Positions 1 to 7,323 are shown, counted from the stretch's first letter. The stretch is 31,550 bases of DNA from JAHEJX01 sp041605955 (GCA_041605955.1 JBFIXI010000048.1:1-31550), one strand, 5' to 3'. Numbers and translations: made by a program. The notes: generated by a model from the letters alone, not told the origin.

Positions 1-77
1 AAGCGGACCGACGTCTTCGCCGGCCGAACCAGCGGAGAAGCCACATAGACGATCTCAGTGGGGCGCCCTCGGCGCCG

Positions 78-527
78 TCACTCCTGGGTCGTAACCAGCA
101 CACCGCCCATACGGGCCACCGCGTGCACGTTGAGGCGGGGGGCATCTGCGGGAAGCTCGTCGGAAGGCGTGACCCGTGTCTCGCATCCTCCCGCTCTGGC
201 TTCGGCGTCGACGTCGACCGCCCAACCCTCTGGCACCAAGACCCTGATCCCACCCATGGTGGCCGTCAGATCGAGATAGGCGCCGCCGCGAGCCAAGGTG
301 GCCTGCCGCAGGTCGATATCGACGCCACCCATTGCGGTCATCACCGAACCGGAATGTAGGTCGTTGGCCCTGCTGCTGAACTTCTTGCCGCCGAAGAGCG
401 CGGCCAGCTTGAAGTCGTCGCTATTCGAGTCGCCGCGACTCAGCCGCTTCGAGATGATTTGCCCCGCTAAGTACGCCACGGTCTGAATGGCGATGATCCA
501 CAACATCACCCGCACCACTTTGCGCAT
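78..527 (-). CDS. LiaF-like membrane protein (cell-wall-active antibiotic response domain)
   Basis: About 149 aa. One N-terminal membrane segment (residues ~5-24) is followed by a short basic linker and a glycine-rich beta domain with repeated MGG motifs (AMGGVDIDL, TMGGIRVLVP, RMGGVLV). This is the pattern of the LiaF C-terminal / DUF2154 domain, which folds as a beta-helix. In Firmicutes LiaF restrains the LiaRS envelope-stress system. Here no liaRS pair lies next to it, so the role is open. The start was moved inward to ATG 527 because a strong GAAGGAG ribosome-binding site lies 6 nt upstream (534-540), and the residues further upstream look non-coding. The family is fairly sure, the function is not. 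Confidence 0.8.
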   Translation of the reverse strand: MRKVVRVMLWIIAIQTVAYLAGQIISKRLSRGDSNSDDFKLAALFGGKKFSSRANDLHSGSVMTAMGGVDIDLRQATLARGGAYLDLTATMGGIRVLVPEGWAVDVDAEARAGGCETRVTPSDELPADAPRLNVHAVARMGGVLVTTQE

Positions 528-553
528 CACCAACTCCTTCGGTACTACGTCCC

Positions 554-559
554 AACCTA
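554..559 (-). promoter_or_regulatory. Possible -10 of the LiaF-like gene
   Basis: TAGGTT on the minus strand fits TANNNT and would give a leader of roughly 20 nt that contains the GAAGGAG ribosome-binding site. There is no clear -35 element, so this is a weak call. Confidence 0.3.
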
Positions 560-915
560 CACCCGTTAGGCGGCCGGAGCCGGGTGACCGGTCCGTCAAC
601 CCGGATCACCCGGCTCTTCCTAGCCTGCGCCGAGGGCTGGTTATTCACAGCGGGTCACGAAGAGCACAACCCGACTACACCCTCCGGCGCCAGTTGAGCG
701 CCTCGAGTCCGGCGCCTCCAGGAGGAGAGAAAGCACGCCGAACTCAGCCGCTTCATCAATAGCTGGGTGGGCCGGCCTACCCCGCCGTTCCCCCATCTGT
801 CGTGGACGGCCCACCTCAACAGACACCATTGAATCAAGCCGTCCTGTGGGCAAGTAGAGGCTTATGGCAGTGATTACGTTGCCGGCTCGTGCCCGTCCTG
901 TCGCCAACATCGATT

Positions 916-921
916 TAGGCT
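916..921 (+). promoter_or_regulatory. -10 element for a leaderless transcript (F420 protein)
   Basis: TAGGCT is followed by exactly 6 nt (CGCACC) and then ATG 928. That spacing puts transcription start at the A of the start codon. No Shine-Dalgarno sequence is present, which agrees with a leaderless mRNA. Confidence 0.6.
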
Positions 922-927
922 CGCACC

Positions 928-1344
928 ATGGACCGCCGCGAAATGCTGCGCCGTTTGGATACCAGCAGAGTGGGCCGCCTGGGAACCGTCGACACGGTGG
1001 GTCGGCCGCACCTGGTGCCGCTGGTATTCGCCCGGGATGAGGAGCGCCTGTACAGCGCAGTCGACCACAAGCCGAAAGGCACGACGCGGCTGAAGCGCCT
1101 CAGCAACATCGCCGCCAATCCGTCCGTGACACTGCTGGTCGACCACTACAGCGACGACTGGAGCCAGCTGTGGTGGGTGCGCGTCGACGGCACTGCCCGC
1201 ATCATCGAGACCGGACCCGAGTGGGAGCGCGCCGTCGCCCGGCTCGCCGACAAGTATCCCCAGTACCGGGGCTATCCCCCCAGCGGCGCGGTGATCGCGA
1301 TCACGATCTCCCACCTCACCGGCTGGAGTGCAGACGCCACCTGA
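928..1344 (+). CDS. PPOX-class F420-dependent oxidoreductase family protein
   Basis: 138 aa, the usual size for small split-barrel flavin/F420 proteins (TIGR03668, Rv0121-like). The N-terminal stretch RVGRLGTVDTVGRPHLVPL is the typical first strand pair; it is followed by the strand with SAVDHKPKGT and the conserved VTLLVDHYSDDW and WWVRVDGTA segments. Such proteins bind F420 or FMN and reduce varied small substrates; the substrate here is unknown. The gene is convergent with acetate kinase, 33 bp apart. ATG 928 is chosen because a TAGGCT -10 element sits 6 nt upstream and there is no ribosome-binding site, so a leaderless message is likely. Confidence 0.85.
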   Translation: MDRREMLRRLDTSRVGRLGTVDTVGRPHLVPLVFARDEERLYSAVDHKPKGTTRLKRLSNIAANPSVTLLVDHYSDDWSQLWWVRVDGTARIIETGPEWERAVARLADKYPQYRGYPPSGAVIAITISHLTGWSADAT

Positions 1345-1377
1345 TTCGGTGACTCAGCGACGGCGTCGGCGGCGCGG

Positions 1378-2619
1378 CTAGTGAAGCTTGAACCCATCCT
1401 CGGCCGATGTCGCCGCCGGCTTCACCAACCGATGCGTGATCCGAGCGATCGCCAACTCCTCATCGGTCGGGATGACGAAGACCCGCGCCGTCGATCCGGC
1501 GCCGCCAATCTCCATCTCGACCTGCCCGGACGCAGCCGAATTGCGCTCGTCGTCGTACACGACGCCCAGCGATTGATCGAGCCCATCGAGGATGAGTCGG
1601 CGCACGGCAGCGGAGGCGGCGCCGATGCCTCCGGTGAACACGAGAGCGTCTACGGATGGGAGAACCGCCCAATATGCCCCGATGTACTTCTTGATCCGGT
1701 ACGCGAACACGTCGACCGCCAGCGCGGCACGCTCCTGACCGGCTCCCGCCGCCGCCAGGATGTCACGCACGTCATTGGAGACCCCGGAGAGGCCGAGGAG
1801 GCCGCTGTGCTCCTGGAGCAGCTCGCCGACCTCCTCGACCGAGCCGAGCCCGGTTGGACCCGCCAGGTGCAGCACGATTGCCGGGTCGATGTCGCCGGAG
1901 CGGGTGCCCATCATGAGCCCTTCGAGCGGCGTGAAGCCCATCGACGTGTCGATCGACTGTCCGCGAGCAATCGCAGTTATCGAGCAACCGTTGCCTAGAT
2001 GGCAGGTGATCGCGTTGAGGTCGTCAGGGTCGCGGCCGGCTAGCTCGGCACAGCGTTGCGCCACGTATTCGTGGCTGATCCCGTGAAAGCCGTACCGCCG
2101 GATGCCACGCTGCTCGTAGAGCTCGTAGGGAAGGCCATACACATAGGCTCGCGCCGGCAGCGTGGCATGAAACGATGTGTCGAAACAAGCCACCTGGGGC
2201 ACCGCTGGCAGCAGGTCCCTGGTAGCTCGGATACCGGCGATGCTCGCCGGGTTGTGGAGCGGAGCCAAAACAGCGAGCTCGTCCAAGTCGGCCAGGACCG
2301 CGTCGCTCACCAGGAGCGGCGCCGTGGATTTGCCGCCGCCGTGCACGACGCGGTGACCAACACCGGCTATCGCGGTAGAGCCGGCCGGCTGGGCGGGCCC
2401 ACCGAGGCGCGCCAGCATCATCTCCACACCGCTGCGGTGATCGGGGATGTGTCGCGCCTCGATGTGATCGCCGTCACCATCGGCATGCCGCCACGAGCCC
2501 TGGTCACTGCCGATCCGTTCGATCACTCCCCGGGCCAGATGGGTGGCGGCCGGCATGGCCACCATCAGGTATTTGATGGAGGAGCTTCCGCAGTTCAGCA
2601 CGAGGATCGAATCGGTCAT
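1378..2619 (-). CDS. ackA: Acetate kinase
   Basis: 413 aa, normal for the family. It interconverts acetate + ATP with acetyl phosphate + ADP in the cytoplasm. Visible motifs in order: ILVLNCGSSSIKY at the N-terminus (first ATP/acetate motif), VGHRVVHGG (substrate arginine), CFDTSFHATLP (catalytic His), CHLGNGCSI (adenosine motif), GTRSGDIDP (transition-state Arg) and VFTGGIGA (C-terminal signature). A longer open frame runs upstream to 2979, but the family begins at MTDSILVLN, so ATG 2619 is the start. No phosphotransacetylase or phosphoketolase gene is beside it. The promoter looks leaderless. Confidence 0.96.
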   Translation of the reverse strand: MTDSILVLNCGSSSIKYLMVAMPAATHLARGVIERIGSDQGSWRHADGDGDHIEARHIPDHRSGVEMMLARLGGPAQPAGSTAIAGVGHRVVHGGGKSTAPLLVSDAVLADLDELAVLAPLHNPASIAGIRATRDLLPAVPQVACFDTSFHATLPARAYVYGLPYELYEQRGIRRYGFHGISHEYVAQRCAELAGRDPDDLNAITCHLGNGCSITAIARGQSIDTSMGFTPLEGLMMGTRSGDIDPAIVLHLAGPTGLGSVEEVGELLQEHSGLLGLSGVSNDVRDILAAAGAGQERAALAVDVFAYRIKKYIGAYWAVLPSVDALVFTGGIGAASAAVRRLILDGLDQSLGVVYDDERNSAASGQVEMEIGGAGSTARVFVIPTDEELAIARITHRLVKPAATSAEDGFKLH

Positions 2620-2625
2620 TTGGCG

Positions 2626-2631
2626 AGAATA
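2626..2631 (-). promoter_or_regulatory. -10 element for a leaderless transcript (ackA)
   Basis: TATTCT on the minus strand, then 6 nt (CGCCAA), then the ackA ATG at 2619. There is no Shine-Dalgarno sequence. Confidence 0.6.
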
Positions 2632-2823
2632 GGTCCACGACCCGCGGCAACGTACCGGCGGTGAATCGTCCCCAACCGCGCTCCTCCGAGGTATCGTCGG
2701 TCCGGATGCCCATTCGGTACCCGCACCCGGCACTGGCCAGATGGCGCGCTCCCTAGTCGGCTGCCGCGCTGTACTGGTGGCCGAACACCGTACCGGCTCA
2801 GAGATGCGATCGGACGGAAGCTG

Positions 2824-3222
2824 ATGCGGCCGCGACCGGTCGCCGCGGCAGTGGCAGCCGCGCTTTGGCTCGTCGCCTGCGGAGGAGGGGGCCTCCCGGT
2901 CACCGGCATCGCCGCGGACGGCCGCGACTTGTTCGAGAGAACCGAGCTCGGGGAGAACGCCGGCTGCGTCACCTGCCATTCGCGCAAGCCGGGTGTCGTG
3001 CTGGTCGGACCCTCGTTGGCCGCCATAGGCGTAGACGCCGCCGATCGTGAGACCGGACTCACGGCTCGGGAGTATCTCCGGAGGTCGATCGTTGATCCCG
3101 ACGCGTACGTGGTTGCGGGGTTCGACGCCGGCCGCATGCCGCCCGACTGGGCAGAACAGCTCACCGCCGCCAACATCGAGGCATTGATCGAATACCTCCT
3201 CACACTCGGAGCCGAGGGATGA
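2824..3222 (+). CDS. Lipoprotein cytochrome c, single haem
   Basis: 132 aa. The N-terminus is a lipoprotein signal ending in LVAC (Cys19). A single haem-binding CxxCH lies at C48/C51/H52 (CVTCH), and the distal ligand is probably Met105 in GRMPPDW. The domain is a small class I cytochrome c of the type that shuttles electrons to terminal oxidases, or that is fused to CoxB elsewhere. It would be anchored on the outer face of the membrane. The next gene is a PCuAC copper chaperone, which fits a role near a haem-copper oxidase. GGAAG lies 4 nt before ATG 2824. The gene is divergent from ackA. Confidence 0.9.
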   Translation: MRPRPVAAAVAAALWLVACGGGGLPVTGIAADGRDLFERTELGENAGCVTCHSRKPGVVLVGPSLAAIGVDAADRETGLTAREYLRRSIVDPDAYVVAGFDAGRMPPDWAEQLTAANIEALIEYLLTLGAEG

Positions 3223-3226
3223 GCCC

Positions 3227-3244
3227 GCAGCTGCAATCAGCTGC
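3227..3244 (+). terminator. Hairpin after the cytochrome c gene
   Basis: GCAGCTG pairs with CAGCTGC around a CAAT loop; after one mismatch, two more G-C pairs follow. It starts 5 nt after the stop codon. There is no T-tract, so it may be a weak terminator or an mRNA 3' end stabiliser. Confidence 0.4.
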
Positions 3245-3360
3245 CGGGTACCCTTCCCCCAACTCCCGGCCGGCCGCGTTGACCCCTGCGGTACGGATCA
3301 CACCGGCCAGCTCGCCGTCGTGAATCTCGCTGCTTACATCACAACGATGGAGTACCTCTC

Positions 3361-3792
3361 TTGAGCCGTACCAGATCGATGCCGGCGGCCATAGCTGTGG
3401 TGATTGTCCTCGGCGGCGCCTGTAGCTCCCCGCCTGGCGTCGTTGCCACCGACGCTTGGAGCCCGCCGGTACCGACGGGCTCGCCCGCCGGCGCCGTCTT
3501 CATGGAGATCAGCAACGGCCTCGACTCCCCCGTCACATTGACCGGAGCGACCTCGGATGACTGCGGGGCCGTCGAATTGCACGAGACCACGATCGACGAA
3601 GCCGGGGTGACAGTCATGCAGCCGATGATCGGTGGTCTAACGCTCACGCCGGGACAGTCGTGGTCGCTGGCCGCCGGCGGAGAGCACCTTATGTGCCTCG
3701 AGCCTGCTCCGGCTGGGGACACCATGAGGCTCACCCTCACCATCCGCGGGGCGGAGGACATCCAAGTGGAGGCAGTGATCGAGGATCGCTAG
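3361..3792 (+). CDS. PCuAC-type copper chaperone lipoprotein (DUF461)
   Basis: 143 aa from a TTG start, with GGAG about 8 nt upstream; an internal ATG at 3379 is the alternative. The signal ends in a lipobox-like GGAC (Cys21). The PCuAC copper ligands are visible: His74 (ELHET), Met86/Met89 (VMQPM), and His109-x-Met111 (EHLM) in the order H-M-HxM. These proteins hold Cu(I) outside the membrane and hand it to the CuA site of cytochrome c oxidase, often with Sco. It follows the cytochrome c lipoprotein by 138 bp, so both may serve the same respiratory branch. Confidence 0.9.
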   Translation: MSRTRSMPAAIAVVIVLGGACSSPPGVVATDAWSPPVPTGSPAGAVFMEISNGLDSPVTLTGATSDDCGAVELHETTIDEAGVTVMQPMIGGLTLTPGQSWSLAAGGEHLMCLEPAPAGDTMRLTLTIRGAEDIQVEAVIEDR

Positions 3793-3832
3793 CGCCTCGA
3801 GGCCGCAGCGCCCTGCCACCCTGCCGGCACCC

Positions 3833-3838
3833 TAAGGT
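3833..3838 (+). promoter_or_regulatory. -10 element upstream of the decarboxylase
   Basis: TAAGGT, then 6 nt, then ATG 3845. The predicted +1 falls on that ATG, which is out of frame with the decarboxylase. From the same +1 the decarboxylase GTG at 3862 would have a 17-nt leader carrying GAAAGG. Confidence 0.5.
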
Positions 3839-3844
3839 CTTGCC

Positions 3845-3907
3845 ATGGATGAAAGGCATAGGTGTACGGAGAGCTCGAACTGGATAGCGCCACCCGGCGC
3901 CGGCTGA
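3845..3907 (+). CDS. Possible 20-aa leader peptide overlapping the decarboxylase start
   Basis: ATG 3845 sits exactly where a leaderless transcript from the TAAGGT element would begin. The frame runs 20 codons (MDERHRCTESSNWIAPPGAG) to TGA 3905-3907 and overlaps the start of the decarboxylase in another frame. It may be a regulatory upstream ORF, or chance, or the sign of a sequencing frameshift that hides the true decarboxylase N-terminus. No family is recognisable. Confidence 0.25.
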   Translation: MDERHRCTESSNWIAPPGAG

Positions 3908-5241
3908 CCGAGGTGGCGCTGCGCTACAGCGAGGACTACCTAGAGGCGCGGCCCAAGACGCCCGCCTCCTGGCCACCCATCGATCCCGAGCTCGTGGCGG
4001 AGCTGGGGGCGCCGCCACCCGAGGACGGGGGTGAACTCGACGACCTGCTCACGGTGCTCGACCGAGCATTGGAGACCGGACTCGACACCTCATCCGGCAA
4101 ATTCCTCTCCTACATACCGAGCGGCGGCATCTACACCGCGGCGATCGGCCGGCTGCTCGGGGCCGTCACCAACCGTTACACCGGCGGCACCCACGGCGCC
4201 CCGGGGATGATCGCCATAGAGCACAGCGTGATCAGGTGGATGTGCCGCCTCTTCGACCTGCCAGAGACGGCGTCCGGTGTGCTGTTGTCGGGCGGGTCCA
4301 CCGCCAACCTGACCGCAACCGTCGCCGCCCGAGGTCGCCTCGGCCCCGACTTCTCACGGGGAGTGATCTATACGTCGGACCGAGCCCACCACTCGATCGT
4401 CAAGGCCGCCCACATCGCCGGGATCCATCCCGACCGGGTTCGCCTCATTCCGGCCGACGCGTCGCTCCGGCTCGATGTCGCCGAGCTCCGGGACGCCATC
4501 GCCGCCGACCGCAGCGCCGGGCTCGAGCCGATGATGATCGCCGTCAGCGCCGGAACCACCGACACCGGCACCATCGATCCTCTGAGCGCCTGCGCCGAAG
4601 TCGCTGGCGAGACCGGAGCCTGGCTGCACGTCGATGCCGCTTACGGTGGCTTCTTCGTGCTGACCGAGCGTGGCAAGAATCGCATGATTGGCATCGAACA
4701 GGCCGACTCGATCACCGTCGACGCTCACAAGAGCCTGTTCCTCCCGTTCGGCGTCGGAGGGGTGCTGGTGCGCGACGAGACCACCTTGCTGGAAGCACTC
4801 GACGCCCGCGGCTCGTACATGCAGGACGTGCCGGCTCATGGTGCCATCCCCAACTACTTCGCCTTGGGGCCGGAGCTCACTCGGCCGCCGCGCGGCCTCG
4901 AGGTGTGGCTGGCGTTGCATCTCCACGGCGTCGAGGCGTTTCGGCGCGAGCTCGATCGGATGCTCGACCTTGCGGAGTGGACCGCGGCGCAGCTCGCGGC
5001 GCTCGACGGTATCGAGGTGATCGCCGCCCCCGAGCTGTCCATCGTTGCGGTGCGCGCCAGTGCCGGCAACGACGCCACCCGAGCACTCTTCGATCACATG
5101 AACTCCAGCCGCGACGTGCACGTTTCGAGTACCACCGTCGGCGAAGCGTTCATCGTCCGGCTCGCCTTCCTCAGTCAACGCACCACCAAGAGTGTTGCCG
5201 CCCGGGCGGTCGAGCTGATCGGAACCGCTCTTTCCGGCTAG
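3862..5241 (+). CDS. PLP-dependent group II decarboxylase family protein
   Basis: 459 aa, typical of aromatic-L-amino-acid / glutamate-type decarboxylases (fold type I). Motifs in order: GGSTANLTA (phosphate cup), DRAHHSIVKAA (His stacking on PLP), VSAGTTDTGTIDP, HVDAAYGG (Asp that binds the PLP nitrogen) and VDAHKSLF with the Schiff-base Lys290. It would remove CO2 from an amino acid in the cytoplasm; the substrate cannot be read from sequence. GTG 3862 is the start because a TAG stop lies immediately upstream in frame and GAAAGG is 5 nt before it. The selenoprotein gene starts 29 nt after its stop, probably in the same transcript. Confidence 0.9.
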   Translation: MYGELELDSATRRRLTEVALRYSEDYLEARPKTPASWPPIDPELVAELGAPPPEDGGELDDLLTVLDRALETGLDTSSGKFLSYIPSGGIYTAAIGRLLGAVTNRYTGGTHGAPGMIAIEHSVIRWMCRLFDLPETASGVLLSGGSTANLTATVAARGRLGPDFSRGVIYTSDRAHHSIVKAAHIAGIHPDRVRLIPADASLRLDVAELRDAIAADRSAGLEPMMIAVSAGTTDTGTIDPLSACAEVAGETGAWLHVDAAYGGFFVLTERGKNRMIGIEQADSITVDAHKSLFLPFGVGGVLVRDETTLLEALDARGSYMQDVPAHGAIPNYFALGPELTRPPRGLEVWLALHLHGVEAFRRELDRMLDLAEWTAAQLAALDGIEVIAAPELSIVAVRASAGNDATRALFDHMNSSRDVHVSSTTVGEAFIVRLAFLSQRTTKSVAARAVELIGTALSG

Positions 5242-5270
5242 CGTCCATGCAGACAGACCGAGAGGGACGC

Positions 5271-5942
5271 ATGCAGGCAACCGACTTCACGCTCACGGAT
5301 CAGCAAGGCGACACTTGGACAATGTCGGAGCACCTCGATGCGGGGGTGATCATCCTCTTCCTGCGCGGCGACTGGTGAGCGTATTGCAACGGCCAGCTGG
5401 TCAGCCTGGCACAGAGGCATGCCGATCTAACCGCCGCCGGCTTTCGAGTCGTCGGGGTCAGCATCGACACCCCCCAGCAACACTCGGCCATGATCGAGAA
5501 GCTCGGCCTGCCGTTTCCGCTGCTGAGCGACCCGGATCGGTCCGGGGCCATTGCGCCGTACGCTGTGGCAGACGAGAAGGACGAGCGCAACATCGCCCGC
5601 CCGGCGACCGTCTTCATCGGCCCCGACGGCACCGAGTTGCACCGCGTCGTCAGCCGCGACTTTGCCGACCGAGCCTTTGCCGATGAGATCGTGGCCACTG
5701 CACGGTCGATGGGGCTGCCGCCGACGACTCAGGAGCCACCCCAGCTGGGGCCGGCCGAGCCGGGACCCGGGTCGATGAAGCTGGAGCAAATGGTGCCCTA
5801 TTACCGCGGCGCTCGTTTTGCCGCGGTGGCTATGGGTCGGCGGTTCCCCGAGGCCAGGGAAGAAGCCGACCGCTATGTGGCTCAGATGGACGGCTACATG
5901 GCGGCCGCCAAGGCGCGCTACAAAGAGTACCTAGCCAGCTAG
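5271..5942 (+). CDS. Peroxiredoxin-like selenoprotein (in-frame TGA read as selenocysteine)
   Basis: 223 aa if TGA 5376-5378 is read through. The N-terminal half is an AhpC/TSA thioredoxin-fold domain: DFTLTDQQGDTW, then VIILFLRGDW, then the TGA, then AYCNGQLVSL, VVGVSIDT, FPLLSD and PATVFIGPDG. Relatives have Cys at the TGA position (W-C-x-Y-C-N), so residue 36 would be Sec in a U-x-x-C redox motif with Cys39. The frame stays open and conserved on both sides of the TGA, which argues against decay. The family reduces peroxides with a thiol or selenol. A C-terminal ~70 aa helical tail follows. ATG 5271 has GAGGG 4 nt upstream; ATG 5247 is an alternative. No selA, selB or selC lies in this window. 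Confidence 0.85.
5376..5378 (+). other. Recoded UGA (predicted selenocysteine 36)
   Basis: TGA lies between the Trp35 and Ala37 codons at the exact position of the peroxidatic Cys. The two Cys codons are one base away from TGA, so a nonsense mutation is possible, but it would have to hit the catalytic codon precisely. Confidence 0.82.
5386..5410 (+). promoter_or_regulatory. Candidate bSECIS hairpin
   Basis: Two overlapping foldings follow the UGA. In one, GGCC 5391-5394 pairs with GGTC 5399-5402 (one G-U) around the loop AGCT, with a G in its second position, plus an outer GC/GC pair. The loop starts 17 nt after the UGA. In the other, GCCAG 5392-5396 pairs with CTGGC 5406-5410 around a 9-nt loop. 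Bacterial SECIS elements lie just downstream of UGA with a short stem and a G early in the apical loop, so the first fits better. Folded by eye only. Confidence 0.4.
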
Positions 5943-5983
5943 CTGAGTCCGACGCACCGTGCTGGACACTCACCCGCACCGCC

Positions 5984-5989
5984 TAGCCT
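5984..5989 (+). promoter_or_regulatory. -10 element for a leaderless transcript (DUF3159 gene)
   Basis: TAGCCT, then 7 nt, then GTG 5997, with no Shine-Dalgarno sequence. It supports GTG 5997 as both transcription and translation start. Confidence 0.55.
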
Positions 5990-5996
5990 CAGCGCC

Positions 5997-6683
5997 GTGA
6001 GCGTCCCCAGCCATCTCCGCGACGACATCCGAGAAGACCTCCGCGGCTTGTTCGTCGGCGACCGCACGATCGGCGACTCTTTTCTGGCGCCGGTGGTCTT
6101 CGTCGGGGTGAACGCATTCACCAGCTTGGGCCCGGCTGCGGTCGCCGCGCTGCTCGCCGGAACGGCAGTGGCGGCGTGGCGGATACGCAAAGGCCAGGCC
6201 CCCATCTACGCCTTCGGCGGGATCGCCGCCATCGGCTTCGCCGCCCTGCTGGCGCTGCGCAGCGGGCGAGCCGAGAGCTACTTTCTGCCCGGCATCGTCG
6301 GTGCATCGGGGGCGGCCGTTGGGGCAGCGTTGTCTGTTGTGACGCGCCGACCACTGGCCGCATGGTCGAGTTGGCTGTACCGGCGCTGGCCTCTGGAGTG
6401 GTATTGGCGTCCCGACGTTCGCCCCGCGTACACCGCAGTCACCTGGATCTGGTGTGCCTTCTTCGCCCTCCGCGCCGCCGTCCAAGGTGTTCTCTTCGTT
6501 CAGGAGCGACCCGAGATGCTGGCAGCCGCCAAGGTGGCGACGTCCTGGCCGCTCATCATTCCGCTGTTGATCGTCAGTTACGTGTACGGCAATCGCAAGC
6601 TGCACCGCCTCGGCGGACCGAATGTCGATGAGTTCCTCGCCGGAGCCGAGCCCCCGTTTGCGGGCAGCCAGCGTGGCTTCTGA
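5997..6683 (+). CDS. DUF3159-like multi-pass membrane protein
   Basis: 228 aa starting at GTG. A short amphipathic N-terminus (HLRDDIREDLRGLFVGD) precedes about six hydrophobic segments, the first near residues 24-35. The motif WRPDVRPAYTAVTWIW followed by FALRAAVQGVLF is characteristic of the actinobacterial DUF3159 family. Its function is unknown; relatives are conserved in Actinobacteria. The next gene overlaps its end by 11 nt, so the two are likely co-translated. Family assignment is from motif memory. Confidence 0.75.
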   Translation: MSVPSHLRDDIREDLRGLFVGDRTIGDSFLAPVVFVGVNAFTSLGPAAVAALLAGTAVAAWRIRKGQAPIYAFGGIAAIGFAALLALRSGRAESYFLPGIVGASGAAVGAALSVVTRRPLAAWSSWLYRRWPLEWYWRPDVRPAYTAVTWIWCAFFALRAAVQGVLFVQERPEMLAAAKVATSWPLIIPLLIVSYVYGNRKLHRLGGPNVDEFLAGAEPPFAGSQRGF

Positions 6684-7317
6684 CCCCCACCCCCTTCGCC
6701 CGATCCTGGAAGCGGCTGCCCGAGGCTCGTTCCCTCCGCCGGATGGTTCGGTCACCATCATGCCGGCGGCAGGACCGATGACGGCGGTCGTAGCGCTGAC
6801 GGCTACCCACTACGTTTTGGCCGACGTGGACACGGCGGAAGTGCGCGCCCGTCTCGACCCGAAGGACCTGGGGGCCCCGTTGCGCCCCGCGTTCGTTACC
6901 TGGCTCGCCGAGCGGCTGGGCTTGCGTTGCGGCTCGGTCGACGTTGTCATGGCGCGCACCGGCATCGGCGGCGGGTCTCAATCGTTGCACCTCGTAGACG
7001 CCCACGATTCTCGCCGGGTCGAGCGTGCCCGTCGCTATCGCAACGACATTGCCATCCAGGTCACGCCGGACAAGTCGGGCACGGTGATTCTGGGTACTGG
7101 CCTGGTGGGTCGCCTCGAGGTTTCGATCGAGCTCGACCCCGCTCGGCGTTTCTCCGGGGACGGCAGGAGCCTGATTGTCGATGCGCTGCGGGCGGTGGAG
7201 CCCCATGAAGCGGTATTTGCGCAGGTGGCTCCCGGCAATGCGGCCTCGCTCCGGGCGTTCCTCGCTGCCGGTTTCCGGCCCATCGGAGCAGAAGTGTTGA
7301 TAGTCCCGGCGCCGTGA
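6673..7317 (+). CDS. GNAT-fold-like protein of unknown function
   Basis: 214 aa from GTG 6673, which overlaps the stop of the DUF3159 gene by 11 nt; ATG 6622 would overlap by 62 nt and adds a low-complexity Ser/Pro stretch. The C-terminal piece (APGNAASLRAFLAAGFRPIG) resembles the last part of GNAT acetyltransferases, where N-x-x-S-x-x-x-x-x-x-x-x-GF is common. The N-terminal ~150 residues have alternating strands but no clear acetyl-CoA loop (Q/RxxGxG/A) that I can see, so activity is doubtful. It stops 18 bp before the phosphofructokinase start. Confidence 0.6.
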   Translation: MASDPHPLRPILEAAARGSFPPPDGSVTIMPAAGPMTAVVALTATHYVLADVDTAEVRARLDPKDLGAPLRPAFVTWLAERLGLRCGSVDVVMARTGIGGGSQSLHLVDAHDSRRVERARRYRNDIAIQVTPDKSGTVILGTGLVGRLEVSIELDPARRFSGDGRSLIVDALRAVEPHEAVFAQVAPGNAASLRAFLAAGFRPIGAEVLIVPAP

Positions 7318-7323
7318 GCGCGC

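Larger units (their letters stand above)
528..927. other. 400-bp intergenic region between divergent genes
   Basis: This stretch separates the minus-strand LiaF-like gene from the plus-strand F420 protein. It holds the two promoters noted here. The open frames in it have no recognisable domain, no good ribosome-binding site and no coding-like third-position pattern. I see no RNA gene, repeat or operator that I can support. Confidence 0.5.

Noticed and set aside
641..910. 89-codon open frame on the minus strand in the first intergenic region
   Set aside because: No recognisable motif, no ribosome-binding site, and non-coding-like composition.
4236..5378. 380-codon frame ending at TGA 5378
   Set aside because: Most of it is a shadow of the decarboxylase in another frame. 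Only its last ~35 codons are real, as the N-terminus of the selenoprotein.
5376..5378. The in-frame TGA read as a pseudogene nonsense mutation
   Set aside because: It falls precisely on the catalytic Cys codon in a frame that is otherwise intact, which fits selenocysteine better. It remains the main alternative until sel genes are checked.
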